This document shows, in pieces, positions 33,096-43,117 of a stretch of DNA of 64,000 bases (position 1 is the first letter of the stretch; every line of letters starts with the position of its first letter). The DNA is from Micromonospora sonchi (GTDB lineage: Bacteria; Actinomycetota; Actinomycetes; Mycobacteriales; Micromonosporaceae): positions 16,192 through 80,191 of the forward strand of contig NZ_BMNB01000033.1 in assembly GCF_014646235.1 (NCBI RefSeq), read 5' to 3'. A program made the position numbers and the translations under genes. A model generated the notes under the pieces. It saw only the letters and a program-made list of their open reading frames with translations. It was not told the origin of the DNA and searched no databases.

Positions 33096-33635
33096 TCAGC
33101 GACCGCGGCCGGCGAACCAGGCGCGCGCCGGAGAGCTCTTGATCAAGGCTAGCGACACACCGGCGAGCCCGCCCACGACCAGGGGTGTGACCATCGTCGG
33201 CTGATAAGTCAGCTTGCCCTGCGCCAGCAACACGACGATGACGACGACGAAGAGCCCGAAGGTGAAGCTCGCCGGCACCGCCAGGCCCTGCGCGTTGTCG
33301 CCAGTCCAGGCCATCAGGATGCCGATCGACGCGAGGAACACCACCAGCAGGGCGAGCGCGAGCACGCCCGCCCCGATGCCCACCACCAGGATCCTGCCGA
33401 GCCCGTCGCCCTCGGTCCGCAGCATCGCCAGGAAGAAGGCGATGCCGGCGATCAGCCAGGTCACGATCGCGGGCAGCATCAGCAGGGCCGCCAGGGTGAC
33501 GACGGGCGGCCGCCGAGCCCGGGAATTCGACTCGGCCGCTGGCGGACCCGGGGGCGGCGAAGGTACGGCGGACGCGGGCGGCCCGTGGGGTGGGGGCGGG
33601 CCCGGGGGCGGGATCGCGCCGGGTGGGGTCGACAT
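33096..33635 (-). CDS. Pro-rich N-terminus membrane protein, function unknown
   Basis: 179 residues. A Pro/Ser-rich cytosolic-type start (~1-40) leads into four membrane helices (for example TLAALLMLPAIVTWLIAGIA, LALALLVVFLASIGILMAW, FGLFVVVIVVLLAQG). Such small Pro-rich tetraspan proteins are frequent beside ESX genes; no enzymatic motif is seen. It lies directly downstream of the mycosin gene on the same strand, 30 bases away, and probably shares its transcript. AGGAGG precedes the ATG at 33635 by eleven bases. Confidence 0.75.
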   Translation of the reverse strand: MSTPPGAIPPPGPPPPHGPPASAVPSPPPGPPAAESNSRARRPPVVTLAALLMLPAIVTWLIAGIAFFLAMLRTEGDGLGRILVVGIGAGVLALALLVVFLASIGILMAWTGDNAQGLAVPASFTFGLFVVVIVVLLAQGKLTYQPTMVTPLVVGGLAGVSLALIKSSPARAWFAGRGR

Positions 33636-33665
33636 GGCTGCCGTTACCTCCTCAGGTCGGATCGG

Positions 33666-34970
33666 TCAGCCGGAAGGCCGCCGCCAGACGTCGTCCGTCG
33701 TCTCCGTCGGCTGACCGGGGCCGTGGGTGGGCGCCGCCGGGCCACCCTGCGGCGGGACGTGCGGCATCGCGGGATCGTCCCCGGCCAACTGCGGGTCCTG
33801 GTCGGCAAGCTCGGCCTGGCGCCGACGCGCTCGGCCGCGCAGCAGCATGACGGTGCCCACGACCCCGCCGACGAGCAGGATGAGTACGGCGATGATCACC
33901 GACCACACGAAGATCAGGATGCCGTCCTCGCGTTCCCGGGGGTCGGCCCACCGTTCGACCCCATCGGGTGCCGGTGCGGCGCTCGCGGTGCGGCTGCCCC
34001 GGCCGTCGGGCTCGCCGGTCAGCGCCTCCCGCAGGTCGAGCACGCCCCAGCCGTAGTAGAAGTCATGACCGGGCTCGCCCGCGTCCTTGGTGGTCTCCAG
34101 CAGCCGCTGGAACAACTGGTAGGAGGTCAGGTCCGGGTACTTGGCCTTGATGAGGGCTGCCGCACCGGCGACGATGGCGCTGCTGTTGCTGCTGCCGGTG
34201 GCGGTGCCGTACCGGCCGCCGGGGATGGCCAGGACGATGTCCTGACCGGGCGCGGCGATGTCGATCCGCAGGTCCAGGGTGCCCGGAACGGAGGCCTTCT
34301 TGCTGATCACGCCCTTGCGGTCGACGCCGTTGACCGAGATGCAGCCGGGGTGCGAGGCCGGGCTGCCGACGAGGACGTCGGTGTCGTTGCCGGCGGCCGC
34401 GACGACGACCACGTTGCGCTGGTAGGCACGCGCGACCGCGCGGTTGAGGTCGTCGTTGAAGCTGCTGGAGAGCGAGACGTTGACGACGTCCGCGCCGTTG
34501 TCGACCGCCCAGTCGATACCGGCGGCCAGCGCCGCCGGTGCGATCAGCGGGCTCCGCTTACCTTTGATGGTCACCGGCAGGATCTTGGCTTTCGGCGCGA
34601 TGCCGAGCACCCCGTTCCGGTTGCCCGGCCCGTGCCCGTGGCCGGCGATCAGCGAGGCCACGCCGGTGCCGTGCCCCTCCCGCTCCCGGTCGACCTGCCC
34701 CAAGCTGTCGTCGTCGTAGAGATCGACGCCGGGCAGGACATTGTCCTTCAGGTCCGGGTGTTTCGCGTCCACCCCGGTGTCGATCACCGCGACCACGATG
34801 CCCTCACCCTGGGTGACTTTGTGCATCTCGGCGAGTTCGAGGGTCTTGACATGCCACGAGTCGTCCCGGACGGAGTCCGCCAGTGCCGGCGCCGCGGGCA
34901 GGGCCAGGGCCGCCAGGACGCTCACGGTGCTGAGCGCCGCGGCAGCCGCCGATCGGGTGAGGACATGCAT
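33666..34970 (-). CDS. mycP: Type VII secretion-associated serine protease mycosin (1)
   Basis: 434 residues. Signal peptide at 1-31. Subtilisin-type catalytic residues: Asp64 in VAVIDTGVDAKHPD, His100 in GHGTGVASLIAGHG, Ser261 in ATGSSNSSAIVAGAAALI, a variant of the common GTSxAxP site. A C-terminal membrane helix (~ILIFVWSVIIAVLILLVGGVV) and basic tail anchor it, with the protease domain outside. Mycosins are essential membrane-bound parts of ESX systems and process substrates. A second mycosin lies at 46358. Spacing suggests co-transcription with the downstream tetraspan gene. Confidence 0.93.
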   Translation of the reverse strand: MHVLTRSAAAAALSTVSVLAALALPAAPALADSVRDDSWHVKTLELAEMHKVTQGEGIVVAVIDTGVDAKHPDLKDNVLPGVDLYDDDSLGQVDREREGHGTGVASLIAGHGHGPGNRNGVLGIAPKAKILPVTIKGKRSPLIAPAALAAGIDWAVDNGADVVNVSLSSSFNDDLNRAVARAYQRNVVVVAAAGNDTDVLVGSPASHPGCISVNGVDRKGVISKKASVPGTLDLRIDIAAPGQDIVLAIPGGRYGTATGSSNSSAIVAGAAALIKAKYPDLTSYQLFQRLLETTKDAGEPGHDFYYGWGVLDLREALTGEPDGRGSRTASAAPAPDGVERWADPREREDGILIFVWSVIIAVLILLVGGVVGTVMLLRGRARRRQAELADQDPQLAGDDPAMPHVPPQGGPAAPTHGPGQPTETTDDVWRRPSG

Positions 34971-35033
34971 GCCCGCCTACCTTCCTCTGTGGTTCATGGC
35001 GGTACGGCCGGGGATGGACGGTCACCGCATGGT

Positions 35034-35069
35034 ACGGGCCGGCCACCCAAGGTGGATTGACCGGCCCGT
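35034..35069 (-). terminator. Hairpin after the PPE-like gene
   Basis: Nine-bp perfect arms ACGGGCCGG / CCGGCCCGT with an 18-base loop, a few bases after the stop of the 578-residue gene. Confidence 0.5.
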
Positions 35070-35075
35070 TCGACG

Positions 35076-36812
35076 TCAGCCCTGGCCGAGCGCCCGGCCC
35101 TGTTCACGGGGGCGGTGCTCCGTCGGTGCCTCGACGACGCCGACCGCCGAGGACTCGGTGGCCCACAGTTCGTCGTCGCCGTCGCCGTACTCCCAGGTCT
35201 CCTGCTCCACGTCCCGCTGCCCGCCGTTGCGCTGGCCCGGGGCAGCCGACCCACCGCGCCGGCCGCCGAGCGACGGTGCCGGTCCGGTGGTCGGTGCCGG
35301 CCGCCCGGTGCCCGTCCGGCCGCTCAGGCCGGGCCGACCGCCGCTGGTTGGGGCGCTCGGCCCCGCGGCCGGAGGGCTGGCCGGTTGGCCGGAACGACCG
35401 GTCAGCGGGGATCCGATCCTCGGCGGGGTGCCCGGGGTGGCGCCGCGCTGGCCGGGGCGGGCGGTGGAGCCCGGCAGGCGCGGGCTCGACGGCGGCGGGG
35501 TGGCCGATGCCCCCGGCCGGGCACTGGCGGGTGGCCGGGCCGGACCGGCGCCGGGGGCGCCGGTGTTGCCCGGCAGGGTCGGACGGCTCGGCGCGGGGCC
35601 GCGTCGGCCACCGCCCGGTGCTCCGGACCCGCTGCCCGGACCGCCGGCGCCGGGCAGCGTAGGACGGTTCGGCGCCGGGCCGCGGCTGGTCGGTGCGCCG
35701 GGGCCACCCGAACCCGGCAGGGTGGTCCGGGGTGCGTTCGGCCGGGCTCCCGGATTCGGCGAGGCCGGACCCGGGTTGCCGGGGCGAATTCCTGGTCCGC
35801 CCATCGGCGGAACGGCCGGGCCGGGCGCCGTGGGCGCGTTCGGCGCGGAGGTGACCGGTGGCGGGGTGGGCGCCGGCGCGGGAGGCGCGGTGACCGTGGC
35901 GCCGCCGGCGAGCCCGACGCCGTCCGGCACGTTCGGTGGTGGCATGGCGGGCTGGTTCGGCCGATCGCCCAGGTCGGGCTGGTTCGGCTGATCGCCCAGG
36001 TCGGGTCGGTTCGGCTGGTCGCCCAGGTTGGGCCGGTTCGGCATGTCGGGCCGGTTCGGCATGTTCGGTCGGTTCGGGCCCGGCCCGCTCGGGGGCGTGC
36101 CCGGCTGCGGTGCACCCGGTCTGCCCGGCCTGGGCACGTTGCCCGAATGACGGACGACCGCGTCCGTCGGGCCCTTGAACTTGCCGCCCCGGGAGAGGTT
36201 CGAGATGTAGACGTCGATGTACAGGTCGGCGAGCGGCTTGACGATGTTCTTGGCGCGCTGGTGGAAGTCCTTCTGCACCTCGTCGTACGACTTGTGCTTG
36301 TCGCCGAAGATGTCGCCGAAGGTGATCTTGGCTTTGTCCTTCTCGAAGATCTCCTGCTGCCGCTTCTGCTCGGCCTGGTACTCCTTCCAGAGCTCGGTCA
36401 TCTGGCGCTGGCTGGACGCGATCTTCCCGGCCAACTGCTCCAGGCCGGTGGCGTTGTTGCTGGCCACGGTCTTCCACTCGTCGAGCGAGTGCAGCGTGGC
36501 GCCCACCCGCGACATGAACTCCCGAGCGGCCGGCGAACTCCACTTCGCGTCCAGCGAGTTGGCGTGGCGCTTGAGGTTGTCCCGAGTGGATTCGAGCAGG
36601 CTTGCCGCCCGGCGCCACATCTCGGCGAGCGCCGTGGTGCGTTCGTCGCTCTCTTTGCGGACGTGCTCCCACATCGTCTCGATGTTGACGTCGTCCCACG
36701 CCGTGGGCTGGTACGGCGTGGCCTGCGCGGCCCGCTCGGCCGCGTAGTCGTCCGACACCCCGGCGTACACGGGATAGCTGATCGGCTTGAAGCCGTAGTA
36801 GTCGTCCGTCAT
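35076..36812 (-). CDS. PPE/Esp-like Pro-rich type VII secretion protein
   Basis: 578 residues. Residues ~40-215 are helical and resemble ESX substrates: WEHVRKESDERTTALAEMW, LDAKWSSPAAREFMSRVGATL (a W-x-x-P-A-A-x-x-F version of the WXG bend) and coiled-coil KRQQEIFEKDKAKI. The rest is a disordered region rich in Pro, Gly, Asn, Arg with short repeats (PNRPDMPNRPNLGDQPNQPD) and a conserved-looking acidic end (GDGDDELWATESSAVGVVEAP). Likely secreted, possibly with the partner at 36847, which is 34 bases upstream on the same strand. Confidence 0.78.
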   Translation of the reverse strand: MTDDYYGFKPISYPVYAGVSDDYAAERAAQATPYQPTAWDDVNIETMWEHVRKESDERTTALAEMWRRAASLLESTRDNLKRHANSLDAKWSSPAAREFMSRVGATLHSLDEWKTVASNNATGLEQLAGKIASSQRQMTELWKEYQAEQKRQQEIFEKDKAKITFGDIFGDKHKSYDEVQKDFHQRAKNIVKPLADLYIDVYISNLSRGGKFKGPTDAVVRHSGNVPRPGRPGAPQPGTPPSGPGPNRPNMPNRPDMPNRPNLGDQPNRPDLGDQPNQPDLGDRPNQPAMPPPNVPDGVGLAGGATVTAPPAPAPTPPPVTSAPNAPTAPGPAVPPMGGPGIRPGNPGPASPNPGARPNAPRTTLPGSGGPGAPTSRGPAPNRPTLPGAGGPGSGSGAPGGGRRGPAPSRPTLPGNTGAPGAGPARPPASARPGASATPPPSSPRLPGSTARPGQRGATPGTPPRIGSPLTGRSGQPASPPAAGPSAPTSGGRPGLSGRTGTGRPAPTTGPAPSLGGRRGGSAAPGQRNGGQRDVEQETWEYGDGDDELWATESSAVGVVEAPTEHRPREQGRALGQG

Positions 36813-36846
36813 CCCCGCTCCTCAGTACCCGCGTCCCTGCCGCCAG

Positions 36847-37464
36847 TCAGCGCCGGCCGGACTGGTCCATCCGGAAGTCGTCCCCGTGCATGCGCTGGTC
36901 CTCGCCCGGGATCTGGTACGCGCCCGGCCCCTCACCCACGGTGTCCGGCTTGGTCCATTCCGGGGCCTCTTCCCGCTTATCCTCGACGGTGCAGGAGTCC
37001 ATGCCGTAGTAGGGGCCGACGACCTCCGGGTTCTTGGCCTCCGCCGGGACTTTGTCGGCCGGGTCGCCCTTCTGCTGCCAGGCGCCGCTGAGGGTGTCCT
37101 GGCCGTCGACCGCCTGGAAAGCGTTGTAGACGTCGTCGTTGGTCGCCTGGGCCAACGCGTCGCCCATCAGGTACTCGGCGGAGATGGACAGGGCCGCCGT
37201 GCTGAGCGCGGTCAGGCCCTTCATCACGTCACCCATCAGGTGGGACACGGCCATCCGGCTCTCGTCGTGCCGTCCCCGGAAGAACGCGGCCTCCTTGAGC
37301 CCGCCTCGGCCGAACGGCGCCTGCACGGTGAGCATCGGGCTCACGCCGTTCTCGTAGCTGGGCACGAAGTTGGTCTTCAACTCGTTCTGGATCGCCTGCG
37401 CGAAGTCCTTCAACTGGTTGACGTCGACGTCGATGTTTTCGTTGACGAGCCACTCGCCGCCCAT
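36847..37464 (-). CDS. EspA/WXG100-like type VII secretion protein
   Basis: 205 residues. Starts NIDVDVNQLKDFAQAIQNEL, an ESX-type opening helix, then a hydrophilic helix-rich middle with LMGDVMKGLTALSTAALSISAEYLMGD and an acidic, Pro-rich C-terminus. No WXG sequence is present. Encoded just upstream of the PPE-like gene, as in ESX Esp or PE/PPE pairs; joint secretion is inferred. The ATG at 37464 gives the protein a normal ESX-type length. Confidence 0.72.
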   Translation of the reverse strand: MGGEWLVNENIDVDVNQLKDFAQAIQNELKTNFVPSYENGVSPMLTVQAPFGRGGLKEAAFFRGRHDESRMAVSHLMGDVMKGLTALSTAALSISAEYLMGDALAQATNDDVYNAFQAVDGQDTLSGAWQQKGDPADKVPAEAKNPEVVGPYYGMDSCTVEDKREEAPEWTKPDTVGEGPGAYQIPGEDQRMHGDDFRMDQSGRR

Positions 37465-37495
37465 GATTCCTCCCCCGATGCCTTACCCGGTGCTG

Positions 37496-37541
37496 GCGCG
37501 GCTGACCCTCGTCGTGGCAAATCGAGGGGTCGCAGCCGCGC
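37496..37541 (-). terminator. Imperfect hairpin after eccC
   Basis: Arms GCGCGGCTG-a-CCCTCG and CGAGGG-gt-cg-CAGCCGCGC around an 11-base loop, 55 bases after the EccC stop and before the start of the Esp-like gene. Likely ends eccC transcription. Confidence 0.5.
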
Positions 37542-37595
37542 ACCGTGCGTCCACTCTGGCCGACCGTAGGTCGATCGGGCAACCCCGTACGCCGC

Positions 37596-40500
37596 TCACG
37601 AGCGTTGCGGAAGGTTCACCAGCTGCACCAACCGGGTCCCGCCGCGCCGGGACACCAACCAGCCACGGCCGGGCGGTAGCGGTCCGGGGCGGACGGTGCC
37701 GAGCAGCACCCCTTCGTCCCGGTTGCCGGACATCACGATGCCCGGCGTGCTGATCTCGCGCAACCGCATCAGCACCGGCTCGTAGAGCGCCCGGCTCGCG
37801 CCGCCGGTGCGGCGGGCGATGACCAGGTGCAGGCCGATGTCCCGGGCCTGGGGCAGGAATTCCAGCAGCGGGGTCAGCGGATTGCTGCCCGCTCCGGCGA
37901 CCAGGTCGTAGTCGTCGACCAGCACGTACAGGTCGGGGCCCTTCCACCAGTCGCGGGCCCGCAGCCGCTCCGCGCTGATGTCGGGCGGGGGCAGTCGGTC
38001 CCGCATCACTGCGGCCACCTCGGCCACGATGCCCTCGGTGACCTGTGCGGTGGACCCGTAGCCGATCAGATGCGGCGTGTCGATGTCGCCGAGCAGGCTG
38101 CGCCGGTAGTCGACGATGACCAGCCGTGCCTCGGTCAGCTCGTGCCGGTCGACGATCGTCTGCGCGAGCGCCCGCAGGAAGGTGCTCTTACCCGACTCGC
38201 CGTCGCCGAAGAGGATGAAGTGCGGGTCGCCGGCGAAGTCCAGGTGCACCGGCTGGAGGTCGACCTCGGCGATGCCGATCGGCACCCCGGGGCGTCCGGT
38301 GCTCGGCAGGCTGCCGTAGGGGACGGTCGGCGGAAGCAGGCGGATCGGCGGGGCCCCCGGCCCCTGCCAGGCAGCGGCCAGATCGGTGACCAGTTTGCGG
38401 GAGCCCTCGGGCAGGCTGTCGGCCTCCTGCGCACCGTCGGTGCGCGGCAGCGCTGCCAGGAACTGCTGCCCGTCCGGCGTGATGCCCCGGCCCGGTGACT
38501 TCTCCGGCACGTTCATGGCCGCACGGCGGTCCAGGTTGGAGTCGCTCGGGTCGGCCAGCCACAACTCGAGCCGGGTGCCGAAGACGTCCCGGACGGCCGG
38601 GCGCAGGTCCATCCAGCGTCCGGCCGTGACGATCAGGTGGATGCCGAAGGAGAGCCCCCGGTTGGCGATGTCGTTGATGGTCGCCTCCAGGTCCTCGAAC
38701 TCCGCCCGCAGCGTCGACCACCCGTCGATGACGAGGAAGATGTCGCCGAACGGGTCGTCGTTGTGCTGACCGTGCCGGCGAGCACGCCGGTACGCGGACA
38801 TCGAGTCCACGCCCCGCTCGGCGAAGCGCCGCTCCCGCTCACCCATCAGCAGTTGCAGCTCGGCGATGGTGCGGCGGACCAGGCCGGCGTCGAGGCGGGT
38901 TGCCACCGAGCCGACGTGCGGCAGGTCGCGCAGCGACGACAGGGCGCTGCTGCCCAGGTCGAGGCAGTACACCTGCGCCTCGCGTGGGGTGTGGGTGAGC
39001 GCCAGCGACGTCACGATCGTCCGCAGCAGGGTGCTCTTGCCGCTCTGCGGACCGCCCACGATCACCGCGTGGCCCGCCGCGCCGGCCAGGTCGAACCAGA
39101 GCACGTCCCGGCGCTGTTCGAACGGCTTGTCGACGATGCCGACCGCCACCTGCAACTCGCCGAGCAGACCGGCGTGCGCCACGGTGATCCCCCGGGCCGG
39201 GTCGGCGGTCAGTGGCGGCAGCATCTGGTCCAGCGTCGGCGGCTCGGCGAGCGGCGGAAGCCAGACCTGGTGGGCCGGCTTGCCCCGCCCCACGAGCCGT
39301 CCGACCAGAATGTCCAGCACGCTCTCGCCGACCCCGTCGGCCGGCTCCGACGCCTCCTCCTCCTTCGGCGTACGGGTCACCGGCGGCGCGACGTAGGTGG
39401 TGCTGTACTCGCGTACCTGGTCCCCACCGCCACCGGCCGCGACGGCCGCGGCGGTCTTGCCCCGAAAGACGCCGGAGACGTACGCGGCCTTGAACCGCAC
39501 CAGCGGCTCGGTGCCGAAGCGCAGGTAACCGTGGCCCGGCGAGCGGGGCAGCTCGTACGCGTCGGTGGCGCCGAGCACCACCCGGGACTCCATCGCCGAG
39601 AAGGTCCGCAGACCGACCCGGTACGACAGGTGGGTGTCCAGCCCGCGCAGCCGGCCCTCCTCCAGCCGCTGCGAAGCCAGCAGCAGATGTACGCCCAGCG
39701 ACCGGCCGACCCGGCCGATCTGCACGAACATGTCGATGAAGTCGGGCTTGGCGGTGAGCAGCTCGGAGAACTCGTCGCAGATGATGAGCAGGCTGGGCAG
39801 CGGTGCCAGCGGGGCGCCCGCCGCCCGGGCCTTCTCGTAGTCGCGCTGCGAGGCGTAGTTGCCCGCCGCGCGGAGCAGCTCCTGGCGGCGTACCAGCTCG
39901 CCGTTGATCGCGTCGGTCATCCGGTCCACCAGCGGCAGCTCGTCGGCCAGGTTGGTGATCACCGCGCTGGTGTGCGGCAACCCGTCGAGCCGGGTGAAGG
40001 TGGCGCCACCCTTGAAGTCGACCAGGACGAAGTTGAGACTCTCCGAGGAGTGCGTCGCCGCGAGCGCCAGCACCAGGGTGCGCAGCAGCTCGGACTTGCC
40101 GGAACCGGTGGCGCCGATGAGCAGCCCGTGCGGGCCCATGCCGTCCTGCGCCGACTCCTTCAGGTCCAGCTCGACCGGTGCGCCGTCGGCACCCAGGCCG
40201 ATCGGCACCCGCAGCCGGTCGCGGTTGGGGCGCGGCTGCCAGGCCCGGTCGACGTCGAACTCGTACGGGTCACCGATGCCGAGCAGCTCTTCCAGGCCCA
40301 GTTCGGTGGCGAGCGGGCTGTCGCCACTGGCCCGGGAGGCGGCTGACAAACGCAGCGGGGCCAGCTGCATCGCCAGCGCCTCGATCTCCGCCAGCCGGCA
40401 GTCGTCGGCCCGGCCGATCTCCGCCGGCCCGTCGACCGTGGTGCTGTGCAGTTGGCGGTCCGCCGTCGCGTCGAGCACCAGTCGCGCCCGGTCGAGCAGG

Positions 40501-41558
40501 CGCGGCGGCGCGGTGGAGAGATCGAGCAGCGTGACGCCCTCCACGCCGCCCTCGGTCATCAGGTGGTCCGAGCCGGCGGTGTCCCCGCCGTCGATCACCA
40601 CCAGCACGTGTGGCCCGCCGACCTGTGCCGCGCCGCCGCTGGCGTTGAACCGGGGCCGGCTGGCCAGCACGTCGTCGAGCATCGCCTCCAGGCCGGTGAC
40701 CGAGCCGGACACCAACCGCAGCTGGCCGAGCGCGTCGGTACGCGACGGGTGCAGGGCGTGCGGCAGCCACTTCGTCCACTCCCAGTGCGCCCGCCGGTCC
40801 GGCGAGACGCAGACCGCGACGAGCATGTCGTCGGGCGCGTGGAACGCGGTGGCCTGGGCCAGCATCGCCCGGACCATGCCCAGGGCGGCGTCGTCGTCGC
40901 CGCGCAGGTACACCCGCGCGAAACCGTTCAACGCCATGGTCACCGGCAGGTCCGGCACCTCGCCGTAGGTGGTGAGGAAGCGGCGCAGGGCCAGCGCGCA
41001 CATCGGCTCGAGCTTCTCCAGCGAGGTCGCCGGCGGTGGCACCAGCGGCGTGGCCAGCTCCTGCGGCCCGAGACCGATGCGTACGGTGGCGAAGTCCACG
41101 TCGCCGCGACGGCGCTCCCACAGCCGTGGCCCGAGCGGCAGGGACCAGAGGACGTCCGGATCCGGGTGCCGGTAGAAGGCCGCCTCACGCTGCTTGCGGA
41201 TCGTCTTGAGCACCCGGCGGCGCTGGCGCGACAGGTGCGTCATGTATTCCCGACGCTTCTGCAGCATTTCCTGCTTGCTCGGCCCACCGGCATTGTTGGT
41301 CAGCTGGGAGCCGAGCATGCCGATGGCGGAGAGCCCGAACAGGCCGCCGGTCACATAGCCCAGAGTCGAGCCACCCCGACCGGCGAACATCAGCGCCATC
41401 GCGAAGGAGCCGGCGAGCATCGGCAGCATCATCATCATCTGCCCCCACCCCTTGCCGCTGGGTGGGGGCACCTCGGGCGGAGTGTCCAGCAGCACCTCGC
41501 CGGAGGGGTACTCCGGCTCCGGCTGCCGAGCGGGTCGCTTGACGACCACCGTGCTCAC
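37596..41558 (-). CDS. eccC: Type VII secretion motor ATPase EccC (fused EccCa/EccCb)
   Basis: 1320 residues. Two N-terminal membrane helices (~45-90; MMMLPMLAGSFAMALMFAG and LGYVTGGLFGLSAIGMLGS), then three FtsK/SpoIIIE-type ATPase domains. Walker A sites: GATGSGKSELLRTL (~482), GGPQSGKSTLLRTI (~840), FGDGESGKSTFLRAL (~1122). The first domain also has a clear Walker B, LLIICDEFSELL; the later ones have DIFLVIDGW and LYVLVDDYDLV. Domain 1 is the motor, domains 2 and 3 bind substrate signals. GTG at 41558 has GGAGG eight bases upstream; more upstream in-frame codons have no ribosome site. Divergent from eccD. Confidence 0.96.
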   Translation of the reverse strand: MSTVVVKRPARQPEPEYPSGEVLLDTPPEVPPPSGKGWGQMMMMLPMLAGSFAMALMFAGRGGSTLGYVTGGLFGLSAIGMLGSQLTNNAGGPSKQEMLQKRREYMTHLSRQRRRVLKTIRKQREAAFYRHPDPDVLWSLPLGPRLWERRRGDVDFATVRIGLGPQELATPLVPPPATSLEKLEPMCALALRRFLTTYGEVPDLPVTMALNGFARVYLRGDDDAALGMVRAMLAQATAFHAPDDMLVAVCVSPDRRAHWEWTKWLPHALHPSRTDALGQLRLVSGSVTGLEAMLDDVLASRPRFNASGGAAQVGGPHVLVVIDGGDTAGSDHLMTEGGVEGVTLLDLSTAPPRLLDRARLVLDATADRQLHSTTVDGPAEIGRADDCRLAEIEALAMQLAPLRLSAASRASGDSPLATELGLEELLGIGDPYEFDVDRAWQPRPNRDRLRVPIGLGADGAPVELDLKESAQDGMGPHGLLIGATGSGKSELLRTLVLALAATHSSESLNFVLVDFKGGATFTRLDGLPHTSAVITNLADELPLVDRMTDAINGELVRRQELLRAAGNYASQRDYEKARAAGAPLAPLPSLLIICDEFSELLTAKPDFIDMFVQIGRVGRSLGVHLLLASQRLEEGRLRGLDTHLSYRVGLRTFSAMESRVVLGATDAYELPRSPGHGYLRFGTEPLVRFKAAYVSGVFRGKTAAAVAAGGGGDQVREYSTTYVAPPVTRTPKEEEASEPADGVGESVLDILVGRLVGRGKPAHQVWLPPLAEPPTLDQMLPPLTADPARGITVAHAGLLGELQVAVGIVDKPFEQRRDVLWFDLAGAAGHAVIVGGPQSGKSTLLRTIVTSLALTHTPREAQVYCLDLGSSALSSLRDLPHVGSVATRLDAGLVRRTIAELQLLMGERERRFAERGVDSMSAYRRARRHGQHNDDPFGDIFLVIDGWSTLRAEFEDLEATINDIANRGLSFGIHLIVTAGRWMDLRPAVRDVFGTRLELWLADPSDSNLDRRAAMNVPEKSPGRGITPDGQQFLAALPRTDGAQEADSLPEGSRKLVTDLAAAWQGPGAPPIRLLPPTVPYGSLPSTGRPGVPIGIAEVDLQPVHLDFAGDPHFILFGDGESGKSTFLRALAQTIVDRHELTEARLVIVDYRRSLLGDIDTPHLIGYGSTAQVTEGIVAEVAAVMRDRLPPPDISAERLRARDWWKGPDLYVLVDDYDLVAGAGSNPLTPLLEFLPQARDIGLHLVIARRTGGASRALYEPVLMRLREISTPGIVMSGNRDEGVLLGTVRPGPLPPGRGWLVSRRGGTRLVQLVNLPQRS

Positions 41559-41727
41559 GTGACAGACCTCCGTTGCCTCTCGTGGGCGTGGCGGACACGC
41601 CCGGCACCCCCGCACGCTCGGCCACCGTCGTGAACCGGCACCCGCGTCACCGGCACATGGTAGGTAGCCTTCTCCCGTCAAGGACAGCCGCGGGCCGTCG
41701 GCCCGCTCCTCGTACGAGGGGTCGTCA
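41559..41727. promoter_or_regulatory. eccC-eccD divergent promoter region
   Basis: 169 bases that must contain promoters for the two main machine genes. No clear operator or hairpin is seen. Confidence 0.4.
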
Positions 41728-43116
41728 GTGGTCACCCAGACCGGAACCGGACTCGCGCGTATCGCCATCGTCGCCCCCAGCCGGCGGCTTGATCTCGCCT
41801 TCCCCGAGCACCTGCCGCTCGTCGGGCTGCTGCCCGCGGTGCTGCGGCAAGCTGACGAGGAACCGTCGGACGGCACCACCCACGGTGGATGGTCGCTGCG
41901 GCGCACCGACGGCAGCGTCGTCGACCTGACCCGTACGCTGGCCGCGCAGAACGTCCGCGACGGCGAGACGCTGCACCTGATGCCCCGCCGTACCGATTGG
42001 CCGGAGCTGGCGTACGACGACCTGATGGAAGCGGTCGCCGACGGCGCCCGGCGGCGCGGTGTGGCCTGGACCCCGTTCGCGACCCGGCTGACCGGTCTGA
42101 TCGTGGCCGGAGTGCTGCTGCTGCTCGGCCTGCTCGTGATCGTGACGTCCGAGGAACCCGGCTGGCTCGGCGGCGCGGTCGCGCTCGGCGCCGCCGTCCT
42201 GCTTCTGCTCTGCGGGATCGTGCTGTCCCGGGCGATGGCCGACTCCCTCGCCGGCGCGGTCGTCGCCGCCGCCGGCCTGCCCTACGCCTTCGTCGGCGGC
42301 GTTCTGGTGATCGGTGACGGCGAATCGGTGTGGGCGCTGGGTGCGCCGCACATCCTCCTCGGTTCGGCCGTGCTGCTGTTGTGCGGGCTGCTCGGCCTGC
42401 TCGGCGTCGGTGACGCGACCCGGGTGTTCGTGGCCGCGGTCTTCGTCGGCTTCTGGGGCATGGTCGGCGGACTGTTCGCCCTCGGCTCCATGGACGCCGC
42501 CCAGGGCAGCGCCATCGTGATCAGCGTGGTGGCCCTGCTGTTGCCGGCCATGCCGCTGCTCGCCGTGCGGCTGGGAAAGATGCCGATGCCGGCGCTGCCG
42601 CGCACCGCCGAGGACCTGCTGCGCGACGAGCCGCAGCCGAAGCGGGAGATGATCTACCAGGCCACCGCCCGGGCCGACGAGGTGCTCACCGGCATGATCT
42701 TCGGGGCGTTCCTGGTCACCATCGCCTGCCTGGTCGTGCTCAACGTGACCGGCACGCTCTCCGCCCTGCTGTTGGCCGGGGTGATCTCGCTGGGCTACCT
42801 GCTGCGGGCCCGGCTGGTGCCGACCGTCCGGCACCGGGTGCCGATGCTCGCCGTCGGCCTGGCGGGTCTGGGCCTGCTGCCGCTGGTCGGTGCCGCCGAC
42901 GCGTCGACCGCCGGGCGGGTGCTGGCCGTGCTGCCGGTGGCGCTGGTCGCGGCCGGGCTCTCGGCCGCCGCCGGGCTCGCCTACAGCCGGCGTGCGCCGT
43001 CGCCCCGGCTGGCCCGGCTCGGCGACGTGTGCGACATCCTGCTCCAACTTGCCGTGGTGCCGGTGGCGTGCAGCGTGCTGGGCCTGTACGCGTTCATGCG
43101 CGCCATCAACGGCTGA
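41728..43116 (+). CDS. eccD: Type VII secretion membrane channel component EccD
   Basis: 462 residues. An N-terminal YukD/ubiquitin-like domain (~8-90; RIAIVAPSRRLDLAFPEHL, SLRRTDGSVVDLTRTLAAQNV, GETLHLMPR) and then eleven or so membrane helices, forming the inner-membrane part of the ESX channel. GTG at 41728 has GAGGGG upstream. A hairpin follows the gene. With eccB, eccC and eccE, all four core components are present. Confidence 0.95.
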   Translation: MVTQTGTGLARIAIVAPSRRLDLAFPEHLPLVGLLPAVLRQADEEPSDGTTHGGWSLRRTDGSVVDLTRTLAAQNVRDGETLHLMPRRTDWPELAYDDLMEAVADGARRRGVAWTPFATRLTGLIVAGVLLLLGLLVIVTSEEPGWLGGAVALGAAVLLLLCGIVLSRAMADSLAGAVVAAAGLPYAFVGGVLVIGDGESVWALGAPHILLGSAVLLLCGLLGLLGVGDATRVFVAAVFVGFWGMVGGLFALGSMDAAQGSAIVISVVALLLPAMPLLAVRLGKMPMPALPRTAEDLLRDEPQPKREMIYQATARADEVLTGMIFGAFLVTIACLVVLNVTGTLSALLLAGVISLGYLLRARLVPTVRHRVPMLAVGLAGLGLLPLVGAADASTAGRVLAVLPVALVAAGLSAAAGLAYSRRAPSPRLARLGDVCDILLQLAVVPVACSVLGLYAFMRAING

Positions 43117-43117
43117 C